Position numbers and translations under genes: made by a program. From Dyella_B acidisoli (GTDB lineage: Bacteria; Pseudomonadota; Gammaproteobacteria; Xanthomonadales; Rhodanobacteraceae), in contig NZ_CP064031.1 in the NCBI RefSeq assembly GCF_049532895.1, forward strand, positions 4,526,001 to 4,590,000: 64,000 nt of DNA. Direction: 5' to 3'. This document shows, in pieces, positions 50,701 to 59,564 of this stretch. Each line of letters opens with the position of its first letter. Position 1 is the first letter of the stretch. The notes beneath the pieces were generated by a model. The model worked only from the letters and a program-made list of their open reading frames with translations, was not told the origin of the DNA and did not search any database.

Positions 50701-51918
50701 TCACTGGATGTTGCTGGTGAGACTGAGCAGCGGTAGCAGAATCGCGGCCATGATGATGGCCACAAAGAACGTCATCACAATGGTGAGCGTAGGCACCAGG
50801 GCAGCCAGCAACCGGTCGATAGCGCGCCGGCTTTCGATTTCGAACGTGTCGGCGACCTTGAGCAGCATGGTGTCGAGCTGCCCCGCCTCTTCGCCCACCT
50901 GCACCATCTGGATGGCCAGGCGCGGGAAGCGCTGCGATTGCCCCAGCGCAAGGCTCAGGCCATTGCCGCCTTTCACCATCTCGGTGGCCTGCACCAGCGA
51001 TTCGTCGAGTGCGCGGTTGGATGTCACCATGCGGGCAATACTTAAGGCCGACAACAACGGCACACCGTTTTTCACCAGCGTGCCCAGCGTGCGCGCCAGA
51101 CGCGCGGTTTCCACTTTCAGCACCAACGGACCGACCATGCGCATTTTCAGCAGACGCTCGTGCCAGGCCAAGCGCAACGCCGGATCGCGCATGCGCGCGC
51201 GCCACACCAACACGCCGCCGATGATGATCGCCAGGATCAACCACCACCAGTCTTGCAAGGTTGTGCCGAGGGCGAGCACCGCACGGGTGATGAAGGGAAT
51301 CGGCACCTGCATGTCCTGGAAGATCGGCACGAACTGCGGCACCACATAAGTCAGCAGCAACAACAACGAACCGAACACACCGACCATCAGGAACGCCGGA
51401 TAGATCAGCGCGTTGATGATGCTGCCGCGCAACTCCTGCGAGCGTTCGAGATAGTCGGCAAGGCGACGCAGGGTGTCTTCCAGTGAACCGCCGACTTCGC
51501 CCGCGCGCACAAGCGCGATGTAGAGCTTGGGAAACACACCGTGCTCTTCATCCATCGCCTGCGACAGCGGTGTACCGCCGCGCACACGATCCCGCACACG
51601 CTCAATCAACTTCTTCGCATGCTCGCCCTCGGGCAAATCCATCAGGATGCCGAGTGCGCGATCCAGCGGCTGTCCCGCACCCAGCAGTGTGGCCAGCTGA
51701 TGCGTGAATTGCGCGAGCTGGTCGCCGCTGAAAGGACCACGCTTCAGAAATCCCGCAAAGCCGCTGCTGCCACCGCCTGCATCGGCAGGTTTGGCTTCGA
51801 GCGGCGTGTGGCCCTGATCCTGCAGGCGCACGATCACTTCGTCGAGGCTTGCGGCCTCCATCTGTCCCTGCACGATTTCGCCGGAGGCGCTGACGGCGCG
51901 ATAGCGGAATTGGCTCAT
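50701..51918 (-). CDS. xpsF: Type II secretion inner-membrane platform protein XpsF (GspF)
   Basis: A 405-residue polytopic protein. Two homologous cytoplasmic domains (about 70-170 and 270-375) alternate with three membrane segments, as expected. Typical motifs include PLEAKPADAGG and LARTLGTLVKNGVPLLSAL. The N-terminal region contains the short GSSGFAGFLKRG link. Separated from xpsE by 192 nt occupied by a family E repeat, and from xpsG by 60 nt. Confidence 0.94.
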   Translation of the reverse strand: MSQFRYRAVSASGEIVQGQMEAASLDEVIVRLQDQGHTPLEAKPADAGGGSSGFAGFLKRGPFSGDQLAQFTHQLATLLGAGQPLDRALGILMDLPEGEHAKKLIERVRDRVRGGTPLSQAMDEEHGVFPKLYIALVRAGEVGGSLEDTLRRLADYLERSQELRGSIINALIYPAFLMVGVFGSLLLLLTYVVPQFVPIFQDMQVPIPFITRAVLALGTTLQDWWWLILAIIIGGVLVWRARMRDPALRLAWHERLLKMRMVGPLVLKVETARLARTLGTLVKNGVPLLSALSIARMVTSNRALDESLVQATEMVKGGNGLSLALGQSQRFPRLAIQMVQVGEEAGQLDTMLLKVADTFEIESRRAIDRLLAALVPTLTIVMTFFVAIIMAAILLPLLSLTSNIQ

Positions 51919-51944
51919 ATAAGAACCCGCTCTTGGCGTTCGCT

Positions 51945-52094
51945 TCCTCTCCCCCGTTTACCAAATTTGTTCACGAGGGAGAGGATTGAGGTGAGGGGCC
52001 AATCTTGCGTTGGTGCCGCATCGAAGCGCGCTTCAATGTTGACTCCATGCAAGAACCTCCCCTCACCCCAGCCCTCTCCCCGGAGGGGAGAGGG
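51945..52094. repeat. Palindromic repeat family E, copy 2 (between xpsE and xpsF)
   Basis: The right half (52058-52094) carries the same ccctcaccccagccctctcc and ggaggggagaggg sequence as the 50136-50171 arm. The left half (from 51945) is a diverged version interrupted by an AT-rich stretch (gtttaccaaatttgttcacg). It shares the caatcttgcg stretch with copy 1. Non-coding, in the only sizeable gap of the xps operon. Confidence 0.75.
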
Positions 52095-52110
52095 CGTGAA
52101 AGCGGCGACA

Positions 52111-53844
52111 TCAACCCTCCTGCGTAACACGCAACACCTCCTCAATGGTGGTGATGCCTGCCACGGCTTTTGCGATGCCGTCCTCATACATGGTGCGCAT
52201 GCCTTCGGCGCGCGCCTGGCGTTCGATCTCGCTCGCGTCGGCATGCTGCATCACCAGGCGGCGCAGGGAGTCGCTCATTACCAGGAATTCCATGATGGCG
52301 CGCCGGCCGCGATAACCGGTGGGATTGGACGCGCTGCTGCCGGCCTTCCACAAGCGAATGGGTCGCTCGTCGGTGTACTTCTCCAGCTCAAATTCCTTGA
52401 TCACTTCCGGCGGTGCTTCGTAAGGAGTCGCGGTTTCCGGATCGAGCCGGCGTACCAGGCGCTGCGCAAGAATGCCGTTGACGGTGGAGCCGAGCAGGTA
52501 ATCTTCCACGCCCATGTCGAGCATGCGCGTCACGCCGCCGGACGCACTGTTGGTGTGCAGCGTAGACAACACCAAGTGACCAGTGAGCGCGGACTGGATC
52601 GCGATGCGACAGGTTTCCAGATCGCGCATTTCGCCGATCATGATCACGTCTGGATCCTGGCGCATGATCGAGCGCAGCGCATGGGCGAAATCCAGACCGA
52701 TCTGCGGCTTCACCTGGATCTGGTTGATACCTTCGAGCTGGTATTCCACCGGATCTTCCACGGTGATGATCTTCACGCCTGGCGTATTGATCCTCGACAG
52801 CGCGGTGTAAAGCGTGGTGGTTTTGCCGGAACCCGTGGGACCGGTGACCAGCAGGATGCCGTGCGGGCGCTCCAGCACGTCGACGAAACGTTTCTGGAAG
52901 TTGTCGGTGAAACCAAGCGAAGCGAAATCGAACACGACCGTTTCGCGGTCGAGAATACGCATCACCACCGATTCGCCGAAGCTGGTCGGCACGGTGGAAA
53001 CGCGCAGGTCCAACTCTTTGCCTTGCACGCGCAACTGGATGCGCCCGTCTTGCGGCAGGCGTCGCTCGGCAATGTTGAGCTTGGCCATGATCTTCACGCG
53101 GCTGATCACCGCCGCAGTGGAGCTGGAAGGCGGTGCTTCCACTTCATGCAGCACGCCGTCGATGCGGTAGCGCACTTTCAGGCGATTCTCGAACGGCTCG
53201 ATGTGCACGTCCGATGCGCGCTGTTCCACCGCGCGCTGCAGGATCAAATTCACCAGGCGGATCACCGGCGCTTCGGAAGCCAGGTCGCGCAGGTGTTCCA
53301 CGTCTTCCTCTTCCGCACTGCTGCCGTCGAGGTTTTCCACGATGGTGCCCATCGCGGATCGGCCCTGGCCGTAATAACGTTCGATCAGGTCGTCGATTTC
53401 CGAGCGCAAGCCGATGCACAGCGATACCGGCTTGCCCGAAGCGAGCTGCACGGCGTGCAAGGGATAGGGATCGGCCGGATCGGCCACGACCAGCGCAATG
53501 CCATCCTCTCCCACGCGCACCGGCACGACGTGCTGTTGCTTGAGGAAGCGCATGGAAACATCGAGATCGGCCGGCGGCATGTCCGGCACGTCGCGGACCG
53601 CCAACAGTGGCGCATGCAGGCGTTCTGCCCAGGCTTCGGCGAGGTCACGCTCGGAGACCAGCCCCAGACGCGCCAGTAGCGCGGTGAGGGTGCCTTCGGG
53701 CGCCTCCTCGTGCAGCCGCTTCGCACGTGCCAAATCGTTGTCTTTCAGGCGTCCACGCGCCACCAGCAGCGCGCAGACCGCCGCTTCGTGGTCTTCCGTG
53801 TTTTGCATCGTCCCTATGGACGCCGGCTTCAAGGCTGCCGACAT
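52111..53844 (-). CDS. xpsE: Type II secretion ATPase XpsE (GspE)
   Basis: A 577-residue hexameric ATPase that drives pseudopilus assembly. N-terminal domains (about 1-170) bind XpsL. Walker A GPTGSGKTT at 335-343, Asp box TVEDPVEY at 361-368, Walker B IMIGEMRD at 401-408, His box TLHTN near 428-432. The usual zinc-binding tetracysteine module would fall at about 468-510 but has no cysteine there. Start 53844; ATG 53808 is an alternative. First gene of the operon; no clear promoter boxes are recognised upstream. Confidence 0.94.
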   Translation of the reverse strand: MSAALKPASIGTMQNTEDHEAAVCALLVARGRLKDNDLARAKRLHEEAPEGTLTALLARLGLVSERDLAEAWAERLHAPLLAVRDVPDMPPADLDVSMRFLKQQHVVPVRVGEDGIALVVADPADPYPLHAVQLASGKPVSLCIGLRSEIDDLIERYYGQGRSAMGTIVENLDGSSAEEEDVEHLRDLASEAPVIRLVNLILQRAVEQRASDVHIEPFENRLKVRYRIDGVLHEVEAPPSSSTAAVISRVKIMAKLNIAERRLPQDGRIQLRVQGKELDLRVSTVPTSFGESVVMRILDRETVVFDFASLGFTDNFQKRFVDVLERPHGILLVTGPTGSGKTTTLYTALSRINTPGVKIITVEDPVEYQLEGINQIQVKPQIGLDFAHALRSIMRQDPDVIMIGEMRDLETCRIAIQSALTGHLVLSTLHTNSASGGVTRMLDMGVEDYLLGSTVNGILAQRLVRRLDPETATPYEAPPEVIKEFELEKYTDERPIRLWKAGSSASNPTGYRGRRAIMEFLVMSDSLRRLVMQHADASEIERQARAEGMRTMYEDGIAKAVAGITTIEEVLRVTQEG

Positions 53845-54062
53845 GGTTCCACCCCGTTGGTCATACTGCTTTTATGAGTCCCGCCCGCCCGGCGTCCCAA
53901 TGCGTCGAAAAGGCGAATTCCATTGGTAACACATCCACGAAGCGGCTGGCGAGCCTTGCACGGCAGCCGTTGTCGCGTAGTGATCACCTGTTCACGTGCA
54001 AAACCCTGAAAAGCGTAACGCGCATGCAGCATGGATCGAGCTAGATACGAATGAGACAATGA

Positions 54063-54176
54063 GAGACTGCTTACGTTCTCCGCGTCATCCGCATTGTGTC
54101 TGAGCGGTCACCACGCGCTACCGCATGGCGACCGCTCAGGCGCAAGGCGGGCTGCGCGAAGGGCGTAAGCAGACTC
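54063..54176. repeat. Nested inverted-repeat element, copy 2
   Basis: Outer arms 54063-54078 and 54161-54176 match at 13 of 16 positions. Inner arms ctgagcggtc (54100-54109) and gaccgctcag (54130-54139) are perfect. It shares a 37-nt block with the 865-1027 copy (two mismatches) and the same nested plan. It lies between the divergent xpsE and tatD genes. The rest of the 358-nt gap (53845-54062, 54177-54202) contains no gene that I can support. Confidence 0.75.
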
Positions 54177-54202
54177 CAACTTTTTGAAAGGGTTCTCTCT
54201 GC

Positions 54203-54997
54203 ATGCAGCTCGTCGATATCGGGGCCAATCTCACCCACGAATCGTTTCGCCACGACTTTGATGCGGTGCTGCAACGCGCAGCGGCGCATGGGGTGATTCA
54301 AATGGTCGTCACGGGCGCGTCACATAGTGGTAGTGATCACGCGCTGGATCTGGCCCGCGCCCACCCGGGCAAACTGTTCGCTACGGCGGGGGTGCATCCA
54401 CACCATGCGGTCGATTACAACGATTTAACCGACACCCATTTGCGCGAACTGGCGCGTCAGCCGGAAGTACGCGCCGTCGGCGAAACGGGATTGGACTACA
54501 ACCGCAACTATTCCCCGCGTGATGTGCAACTGGAAGTGTTCGAGCGTCAGTTGCGCATTGCAGTAGACGCAGGTAAGCCGCTGTTCCTGCATCAGCGCGA
54601 TGCACATCATGACTTTGTCGCCTTGCTCAAGCGCTATCGCGACAAGGTGCCAGCCGTAGTCGTGCATTGCTTTACCGACACGCGCGAAGCCTTGCACGAC
54701 TACCTCGCCCTGGATTGCTACATCGGCATCACCGGCTGGATCTGCGACGAACGGCGCGGCACGCATCTGCGCGAATTCGTGCGCGAGATTCCGGCAAACA
54801 GGCTACTCATCGAAACGGATGCGCCGTATCTGTTGCCGCGCACGGTGCGGCCACAGCCGAGTCATCGACGCAACGAGCCGATGTATCTGAAGCATATCTG
54901 CGAGGAGATTGCGCGGGATCGCGGTGAGTCTGCTGATGTAACGGCGGCAAACAGTACAGCTGCCGCGCGTACGTTTTTCGGCTTGCCGGAAATTTGA
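54203..54997 (+). CDS. tatD: TatD-family metal-dependent deoxyribonuclease
   Basis: A 264-residue TIM-barrel hydrolase. The N-terminus DIGANLTHESF, TAGVHPHH, GETGLDYNRN, LHQRDAHHDF, VVHCFTDTRE, GITGWICDERRG and LIETDAPYLLPR follow E. coli TatD closely, including absence of the HxH pair found in YcfH/YjjV paralogues. Acts as a 3'-5' exonuclease in DNA repair and degradation. GAAAGGG lies upstream of the ATG. Single gene, not linked to tatABC. Confidence 0.93.
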   Translation: MQLVDIGANLTHESFRHDFDAVLQRAAAHGVIQMVVTGASHSGSDHALDLARAHPGKLFATAGVHPHHAVDYNDLTDTHLRELARQPEVRAVGETGLDYNRNYSPRDVQLEVFERQLRIAVDAGKPLFLHQRDAHHDFVALLKRYRDKVPAVVVHCFTDTREALHDYLALDCYIGITGWICDERRGTHLREFVREIPANRLLIETDAPYLLPRTVRPQPSHRRNEPMYLKHICEEIARDRGESADVTAANSTAAARTFFGLPEI

Positions 54998-55006
54998 AAC
55001 CTTCGG

Positions 55007-55080
55007 GTAGGTTGGGATGAAAATCCCAACATCGTCATGTCTATGTAGATGGCAATGTTGGGGTTTTCACCCCTACCTAC
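55007..55080. repeat. Palindromic repeat family B, copy 3
   Basis: The left arm gtaggttgggatgaaaatcc (from 55007) and the right arm ending ggttttcacccctacctac (to 55080) are imperfect inverted repeats of about 26 nt around a 22-nt centre. Located between convergent tatD and rluE, 3 nt before the rluE stop. Confidence 0.75.
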
Positions 55081-55083
55081 GAA

Positions 55084-55620
55084 TTACCGTGAGAGCACGC
55101 GCGTATCGCCTGGTGCCAATCCATCCAGTGTGTAGTCGCCAATCCGCACGCGTATCAATCGCAAGGTAGGAAACCCCACTGCTGCTGTCATTCTGCGTAC
55201 CTGGCGATTACGCCCTTCGTGCAATGTGATCGACAACCAACTTGTAGGAATGCTCTTGCGGAAGCGCACTGGCGGATCACGCGGCCATAGCCACGACGGT
55301 TCCTGTGCGTGCACGGCGATAGTCGGCAAGGTGGGGCCATCGTTCAATACGACACCACGGCGCAACGTCTGCATAGCTTCGTCGCTAAGCGCACCGTCCA
55401 CCTGCACCAGATAGGTTTTTGGCTGCTTATGTTTCGGATCAGTGAGTCGATGCGCGAGCGCACCATCATCAGTCAGCAGCAGCAAGCCTTCGCTATCGTG
55501 ATCTAGGCGACCTGCGGGGTAAACATCTTTCTGCCGCACGTACTCGGCCAGCGTGGGGCGGCCGTCGTTAGTGGTGAACTGGCACAGCACACCGAATGGC
55601 TTATTCAGCGCGATAAGCAT
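55084..55620 (-). CDS. rluE: 23S rRNA pseudouridine synthase RluE
   Basis: A 178-residue RsuA-type catalytic domain without S4 domain, as in RluE (which makes pseudouridine 2457 of 23S rRNA). Motifs LNKPFGVLCQFT at 5-16, GRLDHDSEGLLLL with catalytic Asp40, and HEGRNRQVRRM near the C-terminus. The ATG at 55620 opens 15 nt from a perfect inverted repeat. Likely transcribed with or after the upstream methyltransferase-like gene. Confidence 0.92.
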   Translation of the reverse strand: MLIALNKPFGVLCQFTTNDGRPTLAEYVRQKDVYPAGRLDHDSEGLLLLTDDGALAHRLTDPKHKQPKTYLVQVDGALSDEAMQTLRRGVVLNDGPTLPTIAVHAQEPSWLWPRDPPVRFRKSIPTSWLSITLHEGRNRQVRRMTAAVGFPTLRLIRVRIGDYTLDGLAPGDTRVLSR

Positions 55621-55635
55621 GGCGTTCGGAGTGTC

Positions 55636-55720
55636 GTAGGTTGGGTTAGCGCAGCGTAACCCAACGGTGATGTCGCTTCGTTTTAGGTGCGTTGGGTTAC
55701 GCTGCGCTAACCCAACCTAC
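55636..55720. repeat. Palindromic repeat family A, copy 2 (perfect 30-bp arms)
   Basis: The arms 55636-55665 and 55691-55720 are exact 30-nt inverted repeats separated by 25 nt. Each arm is itself a near-palindrome built on gttgggtta...taacccaac. It lies between two minus-strand genes, 8 nt after the methyltransferase stop and 15 nt before the rluE start, and would form a very stable hairpin in a shared transcript. Confidence 0.85.
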
Positions 55721-55728
55721 AAAGTCAC

Positions 55729-56643
55729 TCAATGGCGAACGGTACCGGTCGGCGCAGTCGTCGACGCCGGCGCCTTGTTGGCACCGGTCTTTACGAATCG
55801 CAGCGTCATGCGATCCGATTCGCCGATGGCCAGATACTTGTCCTTATCCTTATCGCCCAGGGTCAGCGTAGGCGGCAGCGTCCACACGCCCTTGGGATAA
55901 TTCTTGGTGTCCTTGGGATTGGCGTTGATCTCGCTCTGCCCGTCCAGCTTGAAGCCAGCATCGGTCGCGAGCTTGATCACATAATCGGTAGGTAGATAAC
56001 CGCTGTCCTTGATGGCTTCGAGGTTGGCACCCTGCGCTGCGCGATGATCCACCACACCCAACGTGCCGCCGGTCTTCAGCACGGCATAGAACGCTTTGAA
56101 CATCGCTTCCGCGTTGCCAGCCATCGTCCAGTTATGCACGTTGCGGAACGTCAGCACCATGTCAGCCGAGCCAGGAGCGCCCAATACCGGCGCCTTAGGA
56201 TTGAATACGACGACGTTGGCCTTGCCGTACTCGGTCGGATCGGCCTTGAACTTGGTGCGTAACGCGTCGGCATCCTGCTGGTCTTCACCGCCTTTTCCAC
56301 CGGACACCGCGGCAATGTAATGGCCGTTGTCGCGCAGCAGCGGCGCCAGAATTTCCGTATACCAGCCACCGCCTGGGGTGATTTCGATCACCGTCTTGTC
56401 GGGCTGCAAGCCAAAGAACTGCAGCGTAGCCTTGGGATGGCGGTAAACGTCGCGCGCCTTGTTGTGATCCGAACGCCAGGAACCGGCCAGCACAGCATCG
56501 AGTTGGCCTGCGGTGAAGTCGCTGGCGCTGGTTGGTGGCACCAGATCGCCTGCGGGCTGATCCTGCGCCGCCTGCTGCGCATACGCCATGCCGGTGGCGA
56601 GCAACAAGGCAACGGATAATCCGAAGGCGAAGGTGGGTCTCAT
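55729..56643 (-). CDS. Exported class I SAM-methyltransferase-like protein
   Basis: A 304-residue protein. Signal peptide to about residue 22 (AYA). The body matches the predicted-methyltransferase group COG4798: IEITPGGGWYTEILAPLLRD (about 86-105) resembles the SAM-binding motif I, and ADMVLTFRNVHNW follows. Periplasmic methyltransferase activity is doubtful because SAM is cytoplasmic, so it may have another ligand. Unusual Lys/Asp-rich segment GDKDKDKYLAIG. Function unknown. Confidence 0.82.
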   Translation of the reverse strand: MRPTFAFGLSVALLLATGMAYAQQAAQDQPAGDLVPPTSASDFTAGQLDAVLAGSWRSDHNKARDVYRHPKATLQFFGLQPDKTVIEITPGGGWYTEILAPLLRDNGHYIAAVSGGKGGEDQQDADALRTKFKADPTEYGKANVVVFNPKAPVLGAPGSADMVLTFRNVHNWTMAGNAEAMFKAFYAVLKTGGTLGVVDHRAAQGANLEAIKDSGYLPTDYVIKLATDAGFKLDGQSEINANPKDTKNYPKGVWTLPPTLTLGDKDKDKYLAIGESDRMTLRFVKTGANKAPASTTAPTGTVRH

Positions 56644-56851
56644 GACGACTCCTTGGTGGGTTGCACGACAGCTTGCCGCAAGCGCTGTACAGCGAGCTTG
56701 GACATTTTACGATTAGTTTACGAATGGCGCACTGTCTGCAAGTGCACGCTTGGCGGCAAGGCATAGCCATTCGGGCAGCCCTGCTACCCGGCATGGTTTG
56801 GCTACGGGTTGCAGCCGCCCCTCCATACAGGATCGGCGCGGCTACCGTACG

Positions 56852-57514
56852 TCAGAAGGGGCGTGGGCAGACCGATTGCAATCCGTCGATATGCTCGTGC
56901 AGATCCGGCGCAATGCCCTGCCACATCGGATCGAGAATGAAGTCGATGCCCTCATAGCGAGCCAGCTTGGCCGCGGGAATGAAATCCGCATCACCGGCCA
57001 CCAGGACGATCTGATCCACCTGCTTCTTGTAAGACAGCGCGGCGATGTCGATGCCGATCTTCATGTCGACCTGCGTCTGGCGCATGTCCGGCTCGAAGTG
57101 CTCGTCGCTCAGTTCGTCCCAATACAGTGATTCGTCGCGCAACTGCTGATAAGCCTGATACTTGAGTTTCCACTCACCGCGATCGGTGAGCCGCCCCAAC
57201 CGCAGTGCCATCTTGCGCTGGCGGCGCAATTGATCATGCAGATCGCGACGGAAGCTCGCCGCGCCGGTACGTGAGTAGTCGATGCTCTCGCCACTGATCG
57301 GCTTGGTCAATACCTTTTCCAACGGCGGACAATCGTAGAAGAAGATGCGGTAAAGCGCTTCACGCGGACGATCCAGTGCTTTGAGGTGTTCCAACGCCAT
57401 GCCGAACAGCGTTTTGGCGACGGTACGCGCGTCATTGGCGTCGCGGTCGCCCCACACTTTGCGATAGCGGGCAAGAAAGAAAGCGCCGTCGACAAGGATG
57501 GCGGTACTTGGCAT
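56852..57514 (-). CDS. NYN-domain (LabA/DUF88-type) protein
   Basis: A 220-residue PIN-like ribonuclease-fold protein. AILVDGAFF with Asp9 near the N-terminus and VLVAGDADFIPAAKLA near residue 170-185 give the acidic cluster of the NYN domain, usually binding Mg2+ for RNA cleavage. The middle region contains a basic RRQRKMALRLGRLTD. Substrates of these proteins are unknown. Single gene with about 180-200 nt non-coding gaps on both sides. Confidence 0.83.
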   Translation of the reverse strand: MPSTAILVDGAFFLARYRKVWGDRDANDARTVAKTLFGMALEHLKALDRPREALYRIFFYDCPPLEKVLTKPISGESIDYSRTGAASFRRDLHDQLRRQRKMALRLGRLTDRGEWKLKYQAYQQLRDESLYWDELSDEHFEPDMRQTQVDMKIGIDIAALSYKKQVDQIVLVAGDADFIPAAKLARYEGIDFILDPMWQGIAPDLHEHIDGLQSVCPRPF

Positions 57515-57692
57515 AGGGAATCCTTATGAGTGCCACGAAGATGAGATGGAACGCCGAAACGATAATGTTCGGCGATCAATAGTTTACGGTAAGTGTAAGA
57601 GAGCCGTAACCCTTGGAGAGCGCGTGAGCAGGCAGGCATGCGGGCATTTATTTTGCTGGCTATACTCGCCGCACCTTGCAAGGAGGTGCCGT

Positions 57693-58538
57693 ATGAAACG
57701 ATGGATTGCAGTAGCGTTCTGTACGTTGATGGCCGGCGTAGCGTTGGCAGGCGCCAGCGATGTACGCAAGACCGCTGAAGCCACCATGTTGGTGACGGGA
57801 TGGATCGAAGTGGCTCCTGATGGCGGCGTCTATAACTACACCCTCGACCGGCCCGAAAGGATTCCTCCTTCCGTTACCGATCTCATCAAGAACAGTGTGC
57901 CTGGCTGGAAATTCAATTTCGCCCAGCGCGCAGATGCCATTCAAAGGGCAAAGATGAGTTTGCGCATCGTCGCGAAACCGATCGATGACCAACACGATGC
58001 GCTGCGCATCAACAGCGCCAGCTTCGGTGATGCAAATGCCGACGCAACCGAGCACGTTACGTACAAGGACCGGCAACCACCCCGATATCCGCAAGAGGCC
58101 GTTCAAGCACGTGTGGATGGCACGGTCTTTCTGTTCATGCGCGTCAACCGGCAAGGCCAGGTTCAAGACGTTGCGGTGGAACAAGTGAACCTGGGTGCAT
58201 ACGGGCGCGAAGCACAAATGCACCATTTCCGCGAAGTGCTTGGCAATGCGGCATTGGAAGCCGCCAAGAAGTGGACATACAACCTGCCCACCACCGGCAA
58301 GCATGTGTTGGACTCTTACTGGGATGTACGCGTACCGGTGAATTTCAATTTGCGGGTGGCAGGCACGCCGCGGGAAGACACTTACGGCAAATGGGAACCC
58401 TACATTCCTGGCCCGCGTGAAGTCATACCGTGGCAGCAAAACAAGCTACAACAGTCCTCACCCGACGCCATTCCTGCTGGCAGCATCTCGTCAGCCGATC
58501 AGCCGCTGCAGTTGATGACCGCACTCGGCGGAGCCTGA
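57693..58538 (+). CDS. Secreted protein with TonB C-terminal domain
   Basis: A 281-residue protein with a signal peptide to about residue 19 (ALA). A TonB-C-like domain lies at about 130-215: YPQEAVQARVDGTVFLFMRVNRQGQVQDV is its core (residue run split here as YPQEAVQARVDG and VFLFMRVNRQGQVQDV). There is no N-terminal membrane anchor or Pro-rich spacer, so it is not a classical TonB energiser. AGGAGG is 7-12 nt before the ATG at 57693. Function unknown. Confidence 0.8.
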   Translation: MKRWIAVAFCTLMAGVALAGASDVRKTAEATMLVTGWIEVAPDGGVYNYTLDRPERIPPSVTDLIKNSVPGWKFNFAQRADAIQRAKMSLRIVAKPIDDQHDALRINSASFGDANADATEHVTYKDRQPPRYPQEAVQARVDGTVFLFMRVNRQGQVQDVAVEQVNLGAYGREAQMHHFREVLGNAALEAAKKWTYNLPTTGKHVLDSYWDVRVPVNFNLRVAGTPREDTYGKWEPYIPGPREVIPWQQNKLQQSSPDAIPAGSISSADQPLQLMTALGGA

Positions 58539-58545
58539 CTGCTCG

Positions 58546-59463
58546 CTACGCCGCAGCCTCGTCCCGTTGAGGCTGCGGCATCTCCCGGCAATACGCCTCA
58601 GCTTCTTCGTGCAACCACGCACGAAACGTAGCCATGCCGCGATGATCTTCCGAACGCGGCGGATAGACGAGGTGATACGCCTCGGGCACCGGCAAATAAC
58701 GATCGCCAAGCACTACCAGTCGTCCCGCATCAATCCATGATTTGGATGTGACCATGCGGCCAAGCGCCACGCCCAAGCCTTCCAACGCCGCCTGGCGTAA
58801 CGCGTCGATCGTATCCACGTGTGCCACGTAGCGTTGCGGTGGTTCGCCGCCGTAGTGCGCAAACCAATCGTTCCAGCGGTTGTTGCGGTTTGGATCGCCG
58901 ATCAGCGGCCACTGCGAGAGATCGCATGGATCGGCACCCGCCATGCGCTCCACCAACGCGGGTGTCGCCACCGGCGCGATCCATTCGCCGAAAAGATATT
59001 CGCAACGCAACCCTTCCCATTCACCCTTGCCATAACGCACGGCAGCATCCACCGCTTCGCGTTCGAAGTTCACCAGCAAGTTGGTGGATTGCAGGTTGAG
59101 TTCCAGCTCCGGATGCTTGGCAAGCAATCGCGGCAGTCGTGGCATCAGCCAACTGGAAATGATGCCCGGGCTTGCACTGACGGTAAGCGCGTCGTGGCGT
59201 CGCTGACGGTAGCGCGATAGCGCATGCTCGATGCCGTCGAAATGCTCACCGACCGCTTCGAGCAGGTCGCAACCTTCCGTCGTCAACGTCACGCCACGCG
59301 GGCCGCGTTCGAACAGGCGTCGTTCCAGGCGCTCTTCCAGTTGCCGCATCTGATGACTCAGCGCGCTGACGGTGAGGTTGGCCTGCTCGGCAGCGCGAGA
59401 GAGATTGCCCAATCGCGCCACTTGCACGAACTGTTGAAGAAGACTGAGCGGGACCCGAGCCAT
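58546..59463 (-). CDS. LysR-family regulator, GcvA-like
   Basis: A 305-residue LTTR with an N-terminal helix-turn-helix (LGNLSRAAEQANLTVSALSH in residues about 18-38) and a GcvA/AmpR-type effector domain (VNFEREAVDAAVRYGKGEW). It converges on the TonB-C gene, and its start codon lies directly beside a TTGA-N7-TCAA dyad. Probable targets are the divergent small ORF and/or aldo/keto reductase. Confidence 0.9.
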   Translation of the reverse strand: MARVPLSLLQQFVQVARLGNLSRAAEQANLTVSALSHQMRQLEERLERRLFERGPRGVTLTTEGCDLLEAVGEHFDGIEHALSRYRQRRHDALTVSASPGIISSWLMPRLPRLLAKHPELELNLQSTNLLVNFEREAVDAAVRYGKGEWEGLRCEYLFGEWIAPVATPALVERMAGADPCDLSQWPLIGDPNRNNRWNDWFAHYGGEPPQRYVAHVDTIDALRQAALEGLGVALGRMVTSKSWIDAGRLVVLGDRYLPVPEAYHLVYPPRSEDHRGMATFRAWLHEEAEAYCREMPQPQRDEAAA

Positions 59464-59464
59464 C

Positions 59465-59479
59465 TTGAATTTCCCTCAA
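59465..59479. promoter_or_regulatory. LTTR-type dyad beside LysR start
   Basis: ttgaatttccctcaa is a TTGA-N7-TCAA dyad, which satisfies the T-N11-A rule for LysR-type sites. It abuts the start codon of the LysR gene, and so could serve autorepression and activation of the divergent genes. Confidence 0.5.
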
Positions 59480-59564
59480 ATCTGGCTTGCGAATATATCG
59501 CTTTTTCCTGCAGGGCTACGCCATTACCTTGTGCCTACACCGTCCCCACCAGGAACCCGCCGCG

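Noticed and set aside
51541..53679. 712-codon open frame on the plus strand
   Set aside because: Lies antisense to xpsF and xpsE, which have full family motifs; the translated frame has no recognisable domain and reflects GC-rich codon bias.
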